A DNA stretch of 9,678 bases, from NCBI GenBank assembly GCA_964573705.1, contig CAZNLT010000207.1:1-9678 (forward strand). The letters are read 5' to 3'. A program made the position numbers and the translations under genes. This DNA is from JAABSQ01 sp964573705 (GTDB taxonomy: Bacteria; Desulfobacterota; Desulfobacteria; Desulfobacterales; Desulfococcaceae). The stretch's first letter is position 1. Each line of letters begins with the position of its first letter. Shown piece by piece: positions 1 through 6,207 of this stretch. Below the pieces are notes generated by a model that was given only the letters and a program-made list of their open reading frames with translations, was not told the DNA's origin and did no database searches.

Positions 1-161
1 CTTTGCGGCGCATCAAATACCGGAATTTCGGTCCGGGTGGCCGAAACCACCACCGAATCCAGGCGATGCACTTCATGCCTCTTCTCCTGAGCAGGCAGCG
101 ATAACGGGTATCCGGAAATCGCAAGAGCCACTGCAACACAAATCCACTTGAGCCGTCTCAT
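1..161 (-). CDS. TonB-dependent outer-membrane receptor, N-terminal fragment (runs off the left edge)
   Basis: Partial gene on the minus strand; only the first ~53 codons are inside the window. The ATG at 161 is preceded by a strong AAGGAGGG ribosome binding site. The start MRRLKWICVAVALAISG is a signal peptide with a basic n-region and a hydrophobic core, with likely cleavage after LPAQ or nearby. The mature part reads LDSVVVSATRTEIPVFDAPQ, the classic beginning of a TonB-dependent receptor plug (VVVSATR followed by an alternating hydrophobic segment). Such receptors import siderophores, cobalamin or metal chelates over the outer membrane using TonB/ExbBD energy. The substrate cannot be read from this fragment. 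The neighbouring Fur/Zur-like regulator and zinc operon, and a leader hairpin shared with a nickel/cobalt-type gene, make a metal or metal-chelate substrate plausible. Confidence 0.85.
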   Translation of the reverse strand, partial: MRRLKWICVAVALAISGYPLSLPAQEKRHEVHRLDSVVVSATRTEIPVFDAPQ

Positions 162-224
162 CTTTTCCCTCCTTTACCAACCGTTATTTTCTTCGCACCC
201 TCGGCGGGTCCTTCAGTTTCCAAC

Positions 225-283
225 AAAAAAAGGCCGCAAAGGCAGCGCCCCCTTTTGGGAGGGCGCATGGACCTTCGTGGCCT
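225..283 (-). terminator. Nested hairpin with T-run in the receptor leader (attenuator-like), copy L
   Basis: On the minus strand: outer arm AGGCCACGAAGG (283-272), 5-nt bulge TCCAT, inner arm GCGCCC (266-261), 10-nt loop, GGGCGC (250-245), 2-nt TG, closing arm CCTTTGCGGCCT (242-231), then a seven-T run. The outer stem has one A-C mismatch and one G-T wobble. It sits 63 nt upstream of the receptor ATG in sense orientation, where a simple terminator would silence the gene, so it is better read as a conditional attenuator. The right end of the window has a copy with the same architecture (9429-9487). Confidence 0.65.
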
Positions 284-363
284 CTTTCACTGTCTATGAA
301 GTATATCCCCCGTCATGGCAGAGCAGAGGATATGATCACTGCCGAATTTTCCCTGAAGTTCAG

Positions 364-386
364 AAAAAAACCAACGGCTTCAGCCG
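364..386 (-). terminator. Rho-independent terminator-like hairpin (minus strand)
   Basis: The minus strand reads CGGCT-GA-AGCCG (386-375), then TTGG and seven T residues (370-364). The 2-nt loop is tight, so the stem probably opens to 4 bp with a 4-nt loop. It lies 177 bp downstream of the Fur-like stop on the same strand and could end that transcript. Alternatively it is part of the receptor leader, since the candidate receptor promoter lies just upstream of it. Confidence 0.5.
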
Positions 387-393
387 CAATTTG

Positions 394-430
394 AAAAACG
401 TTTTTTACTGAAATTTTTTCTGACTGTCAA
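394..430 (-). promoter_or_regulatory. Candidate promoter of the TonB receptor with an overlapping 12-bp palindrome
   Basis: On the minus strand TTGACA (430-425) is followed after 17 nt by TAAAAA (407-402), a perfect -35 with a weak -10. The perfect palindrome AAAAACGTTTTT (394-405) covers the -10 and could be an operator. This is motif reading only, in AT-rich DNA where such hits arise easily. Confidence 0.35.
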
Positions 431-562
431 TCTTTTCCCGCCGCTTTTGCTTTTAAAAAGACACAAAATTCGTACAGGGACCCCATCCATATGCGTTTCT
501 GGTGATTTCCGGCAGCCACGCAGTGAAATCCAAGATCCGCAAAATTCAGAATAAAGCCGCCT

Positions 563-934
563 TCAATGCGCGCAAGACGGGCAAATCCCCGACAGGAAGA
601 TCTCATGGTCTTCCACAATGAATCCTTCCGGGGCGGCCTCCTTTTCCTTCAAGGCGCATCCAGGCAGTTCATAAACCCGATTGCACGAATGGCAATGAAA
701 GTGGTGGTGGTGGGCCTTGTCGGCGAGTTCATAAAGGGACCCGAGGGAAGGATGGCTGATTTGCCGGAGCCAGCCGCTTTCCACGAGCAGTTTCAGGTTT
801 CTGTAGACCGTTGCCTGGTTGAGGGATTCCACCATTCGGCGGCCGTGGGCCAGAATATCTTCAATGCGCAAGGCTCTGTTCTGCTCCTTGAAGACCTGTT
901 CGATGGCGCTGCGCTGCGCCGTTTTTCGCTCCAT
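563..934 (-). CDS. Fur-family metalloregulator, Zur-like (123 aa)
   Basis: Metal-sensing transcriptional repressor of the Fur superfamily, cytoplasmic and dimeric in this family. The ATG at 934 is chosen because AAGGAGA lies 5 nt upstream; the longer in-frame extension has no RBS and crosses the promoter region. Residues 1-70 form the winged-helix domain (NQATVYRNLKLLVESGWL, recognition helix around 39-55). Residues 75-80 are a His cluster leading into C81-H-S-C84, and C118-P-S-C121 gives the second half of the structural Cys4 zinc site. At 123 aa it is shorter than typical Fur (~140-150), in the range of compact Zur/PerR-like proteins. It is divergent from a zinc-uptake operon, and a palindrome pair lies between them, so a zinc-uptake repressor (Zur) role is the best guess. 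Fur or PerR specificity cannot be excluded from sequence alone. Confidence 0.88.
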   Translation of the reverse strand: MERKTAQRSAIEQVFKEQNRALRIEDILAHGRRMVESLNQATVYRNLKLLVESGWLRQISHPSLGSLYELADKAHHHHFHCHSCNRVYELPGCALKEKEAAPEGFIVEDHEIFLSGICPSCAH

Positions 935-983
935 TTGCGTCTCCTTCTGATGCGGTAAACAACCCGGTTCCGCTTTCTGTCCT

Positions 984-1012
984 AAAATAGTCTTTTTTCC
1001 TCGGTATGACAA
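984..1012 (-). promoter_or_regulatory. Candidate promoter of the Fur/Zur-like gene
   Basis: The minus strand reads TTGTCA (1012-1007), 17-nt spacer, TATTTT (989-984), about 50 bp before the ATG at 934. The -35 overlaps the second operator-like site at 1010-1024, which would allow autoregulation. Confidence 0.45.
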
Positions 1013-1024
1013 ACGGATTTCAAT
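1010..1024. promoter_or_regulatory. Second, weaker operator-like site (candidate Zur box 2)
   Basis: CAAACGGATTTCAAT matches CAAACGCATTTGCAT at 1060-1074 in 12 of 15 positions, exactly 50 bp away (about five helical turns). It covers the -35 of the candidate regulator promoter. It is less symmetrical than box 1. Confidence 0.4.
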
Positions 1025-1030
1025 TCTCTC

Positions 1031-1059
1031 TTGACAAGTCTGTCCTCCCTTGCTTATAG
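1031..1059 (+). promoter_or_regulatory. Promoter of the zinc-uptake operon
   Basis: A perfect -35 TTGACA (1031-1036), 17-nt spacer, and -10 TTATAG (1054-1059), placed 50 bp before the first ATG of the operon. The downstream edge of the -10 runs into the palindrome at 1059-1072, the usual geometry of repression by a Fur-family protein. Confidence 0.6.
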
Positions 1060-1072
1060 CAAACGCATTTGC
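1059..1072. promoter_or_regulatory. Operator-like palindrome (candidate Zur box 1)
   Basis: GCAAACGCATTTGC is an inverted repeat with 6 of 7 half-site positions symmetrical, located at the -10/+1 region of the operon promoter in the divergent region between the Fur-family gene and the operon. Assignment to that regulator is an inference from position. Confidence 0.5.
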
Positions 1073-1108
1073 ATTATCATAAATAACATACAAGGAGGTC
1101 GCACATTC

Positions 1109-2434
1109 ATGAAGAATTCCCTGAAACGCTTGGCGTATCTGTCTGCAATACTCTTTTTATTTCTGCCGCTCTTTTGGGCCGGGTGCAGCTCGGACAGTTC
1201 CGATCCCATCGGAACCGCTCAGGAAGGCGACGCCGACCATGATCACGGTCATTCCGAAACACCCCTCGCCTGGGTCTGGGGGTATGACGCCGAGAGCGAT
1301 ATCCTCACCGCTTACCATTCGGAGGGCACAAAGCGGGCGACCTTTGCGGCGCATATCCATCCCATGATCCGAATCGCTTATGCACCATCGGACACCCGTC
1401 CCACCATCTGGATGGCCAGCGGCCACATGGCCCAGGCGTTCACCGCCGGCTTTGATCCGCACATGGACCACGGCCACATGGCGACGCCGGAAAAGCATGC
1501 GGCGCTTTCGGTGGTCCACAATCCCGCCCACATGAGCATATCCCACGACGGTGTGAACGCCGTAATCGCCAATGATGAGAACGAAACCCTCACGGTCGTC
1601 GATGTGGAAACCGGGTCGGTTGTCGCCACGGTCACCCACGGTTCGCCCCATTCCTCGGCTCTCATGACCGGCCGGGGCCACCTGGTCACCACTCACATGC
1701 AGGAGAACTGGGCAAAAATCGTCGACCCGCTGACCGATACGGTGCTGGCGGAGATCCCCATCGGAAGCGGCGCCCACGGCGACGCCTACTATGCCCCGAC
1801 AGGCCGGGCCTTCATCGCCTGCGTGGAGGGCATCGAGGTGGTCGACACGGTCTCCATGATGAAGACGAAGCGTCTGCCATATCCGGCGGCGGGGCGGACC
1901 AGTTTTCTTTACCATTCCGGGGAGACATCCGCTGCCATCGGTCTGCACAACCTCTCCGTGGACGGCGAGCGCCGGGAGACCGACCGATTTCTGCTCATCG
2001 ACATGACGGCGGAAACGATCGAGGCGATCCCGATTCCCGGCGCGTCCCTGGACTGGAGCAGCCGCGACGGCCGGTTCGCCCTGTCCAAGGACGGACGGAC
2101 GGCGGTTTTCTCCGACCTGAACGCTTCGCGAATCTATGTGGTGGATGTCGATCCGGCATCGGAAAACTTCCGCACGGTCACGACCATCACCGTTCCCGCA
2201 CCGGGTGTTGCGGTGGGGACGGGCGAACGGGGCGAGCACCTCTTCATTCTGGCCGGAACCACGGTCTATCCGGTCGATCTCGACCATGGCGAGGTGGACA
2301 TGGCGGGCGCGTTCGCCGTCAGGGATGGGACGGACTGGATTTACGTGACTTCGTTTTCCGGGGAGGTGATCGACGAGAGCGTGGACAGGGGCGATGCGGT
2401 GCTGAACCCCGAGGACGCGGGATCGGAGGCATGA
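1109..2434 (+). CDS. aztD: AztD-like zinc metallochaperone, beta-propeller lipoprotein (441 aa)
   Basis: Predicted periplasmic zinc carrier that delivers Zn to the binding protein of a zinc ABC importer, as described for AztD of the Azt system. ATG 1109 has AAGGAGG 9 nt upstream. Residues 1-25 are a signal peptide ending in a lipobox LFWAGC, so C26 is the lipidated residue; Ser at +2 (no Asp) suggests outer-membrane sorting by the E. coli rule. A flexible His-rich arm follows (H44, H46, H48 in DHDHGH). The rest is repeat-like beta-propeller sequence with WD/YVTN-style blades (LTVVDVETGSVVATV near 161-175, IYVVDVD near 342-348). Further clustered His occur at 118-123 (HMDHGH), 177-181, 191/196, 223 (GAHGDAYY) and 393. 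It is first in a six-gene operon with the importer. Lipid anchoring differs from a freely soluble chaperone. An unrelated propeller lipoprotein is possible but less likely in this context. Confidence 0.75.
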   Translation: MKNSLKRLAYLSAILFLFLPLFWAGCSSDSSDPIGTAQEGDADHDHGHSETPLAWVWGYDAESDILTAYHSEGTKRATFAAHIHPMIRIAYAPSDTRPTIWMASGHMAQAFTAGFDPHMDHGHMATPEKHAALSVVHNPAHMSISHDGVNAVIANDENETLTVVDVETGSVVATVTHGSPHSSALMTGRGHLVTTHMQENWAKIVDPLTDTVLAEIPIGSGAHGDAYYAPTGRAFIACVEGIEVVDTVSMMKTKRLPYPAAGRTSFLYHSGETSAAIGLHNLSVDGERRETDRFLLIDMTAETIEAIPIPGASLDWSSRDGRFALSKDGRTAVFSDLNASRIYVVDVDPASENFRTVTTITVPAPGVAVGTGERGEHLFILAGTTVYPVDLDHGEVDMAGAFAVRDGTDWIYVTSFSGEVIDESVDRGDAVLNPEDAGSEA

Positions 2435-2529
2435 ACATGAAGGAACGGAATCGTTGCGTCCATTCCTGGAAATCGACCCCGGAACGTCATTGGATCGAAA
2501 AGGAGGCCACACTACCATGCGAAATCTAA
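2431..2529 (+). CDS. Possible small ORF bridging the aztD-like and barrel genes (32 aa)
   Basis: The ATG at 2431 overlaps the TGA of the upstream gene (ATGA). A second in-frame ATG at 2437 has GGAGG 7 nt upstream, the better start, giving 30 aa. The product is basic, begins MNMKERNRCVHSWKS and contains two Cys and two His. It ends at the TAA at 2527-2529, running 13 bases past the ATG of the barrel gene at 2517 in another frame. No homology is recognised. It may only carry ribosomes across the 82-bp gap (translational coupling), or be chance. Confidence 0.2.
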   Translation: MNMKERNRCVHSWKSTPERHWIEKEATLPCEI

Positions 2530-3809
2530 ACACATACGCTTTTCCGGCAGCGTGCTTGGTCCTGTCGATGCTCCTGATGAGCGGCAGTGCGGGGGCGGTC
2601 TCGGACGACCCGATCCTCGGCCCCATCGACAGCGCCATCGGGGCCTGGCAGAACCCGAATCTCGGCTTCGCCTTCGATATGGTGACCGATATTTCCGACG
2701 TCGAGGGCGACGAGTGGACCTCGCTGGGGTTCAACATCCGATCCGCGGAACTGGACGTCAACGCCAATATAGACCCCTTCGGCGAACTGCACGGCAATTT
2801 CAACTTCTCGGAAGACGGGGCCGCGCTCCACGAGGGGTATTTCCTGCTGCCCGCCCTGCCCGGAAACCTGAAACTGAAAGGCGGAAAGATGCTGGCCAAC
2901 TTCGGCCGGTGGAATCAGTTCCATACCCACGCCATGCCTTTCGTCTCGGAGCCCCGTATTTACATGGAATATTTCGGGGGACATTTCAGCCCCACAGGAG
3001 CGGAGCTCTCCTGGCTGGTCCCCATCCCTCATTTTCTGGAACTGACCTTTTCGGTGTATGAAAAGATCGAAGGTCACACCCACGATGAGGACCCGGTTCC
3101 GGAGGGATACGAATCCGGGGCCGACCGCATCGCGGCGGAGCTGGGGTACAGCAGGCACGGAAACCACTACCACACCCCGGACGGCCGCATCGTCTGGCCC
3201 GAGGAGCTTGTGGACGACAATGCCCCGACCACCGGAAAAACCAACCGGGGCGCCGAAGACTTCGCCTACGCCTTGCGGGCCGCCACCGGTTTCGAATTCG
3301 GACTGGACTGGAGCCTCGACCTGGGCGCGAGCATCGTCCACCAGCCGAGCTACAAACACTCCCGACGGATCGACGGTGAGGAGTATGCCAAAACCGTGTA
3401 TGGGGTCGACGCCACCTTTTTCTGGCATCCGCTCACCCGGAACCGGGACCGGAACCTCGACTTCGGCGTCGAATTTCTTGGGAATATCGAGGAATTCGAA
3501 ACCGTGGCCAATGACGTGATCTACAAAGAGGAACGGGGCCGTGAAGGGCTGTTCGCCCATATCCATTACCAGCACAATCCCACCTGGCACTACGGGCTTT
3601 TCGGAGAATTCTTCGAAAACAGCCAGTTTTCGGATGATTTCGAAAAAGAACGCTACGGTGCTTTCGTCACGTACCAACTGACCCACTTTCAGTTCATCCG
3701 CCTGGAATACAGCCGTTACGACTATTCCAACACCCTGGACCCGGTCAACCGCTTCATGCTCCAATATGACGCGGTGATCGGCCATCACACCCACGGGAGG
3801 AAACGATGA
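2517..3809 (+). CDS. Outer-membrane beta-barrel protein, His-rich, zinc-operon associated (430 aa)
   Basis: Predicted outer-membrane channel or receptor working with the zinc importer. ATG 2517 is chosen for AGGAGG 10 nt upstream and because it gives a clean signal peptide (residues 1-27, cleavage after GSAGA); the upstream extension is hydrophilic. The mature chain is rich in alternating aromatic/hydrophobic strands (LGFNIRSAELDVNANI, GYFLLPALP, GLFGEFF, FIRLEYSRYDYS), as in porin-like barrels. No TonB box or plug is visible, and 430 aa is too short for a TonB receptor. Likely metal-binding loops are GHTH at 187-189, an HxxHxH triad at 214-219, HIHYQH at 348-353 and the C-terminal HHTH at 423-426. 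The sequence ends HGRKR rather than with the usual terminal aromatic. It overlaps the next gene by 4 bp (ATGA). I recognise no named family; zinc transport is inferred from context. Confidence 0.65.
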   Translation: MRNLNTYAFPAACLVLSMLLMSGSAGAVSDDPILGPIDSAIGAWQNPNLGFAFDMVTDISDVEGDEWTSLGFNIRSAELDVNANIDPFGELHGNFNFSEDGAALHEGYFLLPALPGNLKLKGGKMLANFGRWNQFHTHAMPFVSEPRIYMEYFGGHFSPTGAELSWLVPIPHFLELTFSVYEKIEGHTHDEDPVPEGYESGADRIAAELGYSRHGNHYHTPDGRIVWPEELVDDNAPTTGKTNRGAEDFAYALRAATGFEFGLDWSLDLGASIVHQPSYKHSRRIDGEEYAKTVYGVDATFFWHPLTRNRDRNLDFGVEFLGNIEEFETVANDVIYKEERGREGLFAHIHYQHNPTWHYGLFGEFFENSQFSDDFEKERYGAFVTYQLTHFQFIRLEYSRYDYSNTLDPVNRFMLQYDAVIGHHTHGRKR

Positions 3810-4726
3810 AACCGATGATGATCCGCATCCTTGTCGCTCTTGCTCTGCTCTTTCCGATGGCGCTTCCGCAGAAGGCCGCCGCGGAACTTGAGGTGGTGGC
3901 CTCGATTCCCGATCTTGCCGATATGGCCCGCATCATCGGCGGGGATTCGGTTCGCGTGGTGTCCCTTGCCACCGGCCGGGAGGACCTGCATGCGGTCCCT
4001 GTGCGGCCCAGTTTCATCCCGAAGATCAACCGCGCCGACCTGTTGCTCAATCTCGGATTCGACGCGGAGCATGCCTGGCTGCCGGCCATCGCCAGGGACG
4101 CCCGGAATCGCGATGTGATGGAGGGCGGCAAGGGCTGGATCGAGGTCGGCAAGGGCATCGCTATCCTGGAGAAACCGGAAAAATGGGACCGCTCCGAAGG
4201 GCATCAGCACCCACTGGGCAATCCCCACTACAATGTCGGCCCCCAGTGCGGCAAGACGATGGCAAGAAACATCGCCGACGCCTTCATCGCCCATGATCCA
4301 GCCAGTGAACCGACTTACCGGGAGAACCTGGACCGGTATCTCGATCAATTGTCCGCACTGGAGGCGGAACTTCTGAAGAAGGGGGCGCCGTTGAAGGGGC
4401 AGTCCGTGATCGCCTATCACCCGGACGTGGCCTATCTCTGCGCGTTTTACGGAATGGAAAAGGTCGGTTCCATCGAGCCGAAGCCGGGGATTCAGCCCTC
4501 GGCCGGCCACATGGCGGCGCTGGCCGATCTGATCCGGCAACGGAATGTCCGACTGGTCATTTACAACCAGGCTCAGAACCCGAGGCTGCCGGAAAGCCTG
4601 GCGCAGCAGACCGCCGCTCGCGCAGTCCGCTTCGCCAACGCGGTGGGGGCGATGCCGGAGATCAAGACCTGGATCGATCTGCAACGCTACAACCTCCAAG
4701 CGCTGCTGACGAATCTGAGCCGGTGA
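3806..4726 (+). CDS. Zinc ABC transporter substrate-binding protein, ZnuA/AztC-like (306 aa)
   Basis: Periplasmic metal-binding protein (cluster A-I) that captures zinc and hands it to the permease. The ATG at 3806 overlaps the preceding stop and has GGGAGG 5 nt upstream. The signal peptide is residues 1-26 (MKPMMIRILVALALL...QKAAA). ELEVVASIPDLADMARIIGGD is the standard start of the fold. Expected His ligands are H62 (EDLHAV), H141 (GNPHYN) and H205 (AYHPDV). The long His-rich loop of ZnuA is absent and replaced by a short GHQH (132-135), as expected when a separate chaperone such as AztD serves the protein. The usual fourth acidic ligand is not obvious; E285 or D291 are candidates. It is followed by the ATPase and permease in the usual importer arrangement. 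Manganese specificity is possible but less likely here. Confidence 0.88.
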   Translation: MKPMMIRILVALALLFPMALPQKAAAELEVVASIPDLADMARIIGGDSVRVVSLATGREDLHAVPVRPSFIPKINRADLLLNLGFDAEHAWLPAIARDARNRDVMEGGKGWIEVGKGIAILEKPEKWDRSEGHQHPLGNPHYNVGPQCGKTMARNIADAFIAHDPASEPTYRENLDRYLDQLSALEAELLKKGAPLKGQSVIAYHPDVAYLCAFYGMEKVGSIEPKPGIQPSAGHMAALADLIRQRNVRLVIYNQAQNPRLPESLAQQTAARAVRFANAVGAMPEIKTWIDLQRYNLQALLTNLSR

Positions 4727-5349
4727 GCCGTCGGCTGCTTGACCTGGCGGCGGCCTCATTCGGTTATGGCGCCGGTTTTGCTGTGGAGGATGTCTCCTTC
4801 CGTATCTCTGCCGGAGATTTTCTCCTCCTGACCGGCGTCAACGGCAGCGGAAAGACCACCCTCATCCGGGGCGTCCTCGGACTGGTGCGCCGGACAGGAG
4901 GCGTCGTCCGACGCCACATCCCGGCTGATCGCATCGGCTACGTGCCCCAGGAATCGACGATCAAGCCGGACATCCCGGCCACGGCCCTGGATGTGGTGCG
5001 GATCGGACTGGCCGCATCATGGGCCGGGGGCCGGGACAAAGCGACCGCCGCCCTTCGAACCGTGGGCATGGACCACATGGCGGGCATCCGGTTCGGCCGG
5101 CTTTCCGGCGGCCAGAAACGCCGGGTGCTGCTGGCCAAGGCATTGGTTGCCGACCCGCTGCTGCTGATCCTGGACGAGCCGACGGCCAACGTGGACCGGG
5201 ACACGGAAAAGAAGGTCGAATCCCTGCTGTGCCGGCTTACGGCCGAGTCCGGCGTGGGGGTGCTGGCCGCCAGTCATGCTGAAAACTGGGCGGCGGAGGC
5301 CCGGCGCATTCATCTACGCGGCGACGGGACGGGCGGTAAAGCGGCATGA
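4723..5349 (+). CDS. Metal ABC transporter ATP-binding protein, ZnuC/AztA-like (208 aa)
   Basis: Cytoplasmic ATPase that powers metal import. It starts at GTG 4723 within a GTGA overlap with the preceding stop, so translation is coupled; the local RBS is weak. Motifs in order: Walker A GVNGSGKTT (38-46), Q-loop Q76 in YVPQES, signature LSGGQ (127-131), Walker B LLLILDEP (146-153, D151/E152) and switch H185 in AASHAEN. All catalytic residues are present. At 208 aa it is shorter than typical ZnuC (~250) and lacks a C-terminal extension. Its stop overlaps the permease ATG. Zinc is inferred from the operon. Confidence 0.92.
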   Translation: MSRRLLDLAAASFGYGAGFAVEDVSFRISAGDFLLLTGVNGSGKTTLIRGVLGLVRRTGGVVRRHIPADRIGYVPQESTIKPDIPATALDVVRIGLAASWAGGRDKATAALRTVGMDHMAGIRFGRLSGGQKRRVLLAKALVADPLLLILDEPTANVDRDTEKKVESLLCRLTAESGVGVLAASHAENWAAEARRIHLRGDGTGGKAA

Positions 5350-6194
5350 GCGATTTCCTCTTTCTTTTCGGTTTTGCCGCCATCCCTTTGCTGACGGCGC
5401 TGGCGTATGCGGCGATCACGCCGGTGCTGGGCGCGGCCCTGCATCTCCGCGGCGAAATCTTCCTCGGCATCGTTCTGCCCCCTTTCGGCTCGGCGGTCAT
5501 CGGATTGTCCGTCCTCGGAGGCGTTTCCACGGACAGCCGCCTTCTCCTTTCTTGCATGGTGGCGGCGTCGCTGCTGGCGTTGCTGTCCTCCCCGATGTTC
5601 GGCGCAAAACAGGCGAACGGCACGGCCCGCGACAAGGAGACGGTGCTCGCGGCGGTCTTCGTGCTGGGCCAGACCGTCACCTATCTTACCATGCATCTTT
5701 CGCCCCGGGTCCATGCCAACCTCTCCCATCTGTTGAGCGGCGAGATTCTGGCCGCCGGCCCGGCGGAATGCGGGGCCGCACTGGCGATGACCGTCGTTCT
5801 GACGGGGTTTTGTTTCCGGTTCAGGGGTCTGATTTATGCCTATTGCCTGGATGAAACGGGTCTGAAAATCCGGGAACGGCGGTTCTGGCGGATCGAAGCG
5901 ACGTATCGCATCGTCGCATCCGTGGTCGTCACCGCGGCGCTGGTTCACGTCGGGCCGCTCCTGACCACGGCCTGGCTGGTTCTGCCGCCCCTGTTCGCCG
6001 AACGAACGGCATCGGGCATCGAAGGGTTTTTCCGGGTCGGCATCCTCATGGCCATCGGCGCGACGCTTTTGGGCTTCATCGCGGCGTTGGCGATCGATTT
6101 TCCGCCGGTCCACGCCGTGTCCGCGACGTTGTTTCTTCTGGGAGCCGGTGTGTTGATGATTGCCAAACTGTTGCCGCAACCGGATAGTCGCTGA
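5346..6194 (+). CDS. Metal ABC transporter permease, ABC-3 family, ZnuB/AztB-like (282 aa)
   Basis: Inner-membrane channel subunit of the zinc importer. It starts at ATG 5346 in a 4-bp overlap with the ATPase stop. Hydrophobic segments are spread over the whole chain, about eight by eye (for example residues 5-25, 35-60, 68-85, 97-115, 150-165, 195-215, 235-258 and 262-275), in line with ABC-3 permeases. LSGEILA near 128-134 matches the cytoplasmic segment common in ZnuB-type proteins, where it precedes the coupling region. Length is normal for the family (~260-290 aa). A 13-bp gap with its own RBS leads to the HyuA-like gene. Confidence 0.88.
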   Translation: MSDFLFLFGFAAIPLLTALAYAAITPVLGAALHLRGEIFLGIVLPPFGSAVIGLSVLGGVSTDSRLLLSCMVAASLLALLSSPMFGAKQANGTARDKETVLAAVFVLGQTVTYLTMHLSPRVHANLSHLLSGEILAAGPAECGAALAMTVVLTGFCFRFRGLIYAYCLDETGLKIRERRFWRIEATYRIVASVVVTAALVHVGPLLTTAWLVLPPLFAERTASGIEGFFRVGILMAIGATLLGFIAALAIDFPPVHAVSATLFLLGAGVLMIAKLLPQPDSR

Positions 6195-6207
6195 AACGGA
6201 GGTATGA

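Larger units (their letters stand above)
162..562. other. 401-bp non-coding leader/intergenic region
   Basis: There is no convincing gene between the receptor start and the stop of the Fur-like gene. ORFs here have no RBS and look like chance. On the minus strand the stretch holds a candidate promoter with a 12-bp palindrome, a GC hairpin followed by a T-run, and the nested terminator-like element nearest the receptor. A second small inverted repeat, CTGAA-C-TTCAG, lies just below the GC hairpin. If the promoter is right, the receptor has a 5' leader of roughly 230 nt, long enough for an RNA-based control element. I did not find cobalamin-riboswitch boxes in it. Confidence 0.5.

Noticed and set aside
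162..562. Cobalamin riboswitch in the leader of the TonB receptor
   Set aside because: The long leader invites this, but I found no GCCACTG-type B12 box or its partner conserved segments on the minus strand. A covariance search would settle it.
566..958. 130-codon plus-strand ORF antisense to the Fur-like gene
   Set aside because: The minus strand encodes a Fur-family protein with Cys4 zinc sites and a good RBS; the plus-strand reading has none of these.
563..1093. Longer start of the Fur-like gene at 1093
   Set aside because: The 53-residue extension has no RBS, crosses the divergent promoter and both operator-like sites, and is absent from the Fur fold. ATG 934 with AAGGAGA is preferred.
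1157..2899. 580-codon minus-strand ORF opposite the chaperone and barrel genes
   Set aside because: Low-complexity, His/Arg/Gly-rich product typical of antisense frames in GC-rich coding DNA. It spans two well-supported plus-strand genes and has no family motif.
2526..3794. 422-codon minus-strand ORF opposite the barrel gene
   Set aside because: Shadow of the barrel gene, which has a signal peptide, RBS and coupled overlaps; the antisense product has no recognisable domain.
3785..4759. 324-codon minus-strand ORF opposite the binding-protein gene
   Set aside because: Antisense shadow of a clear cluster A-I binding protein.
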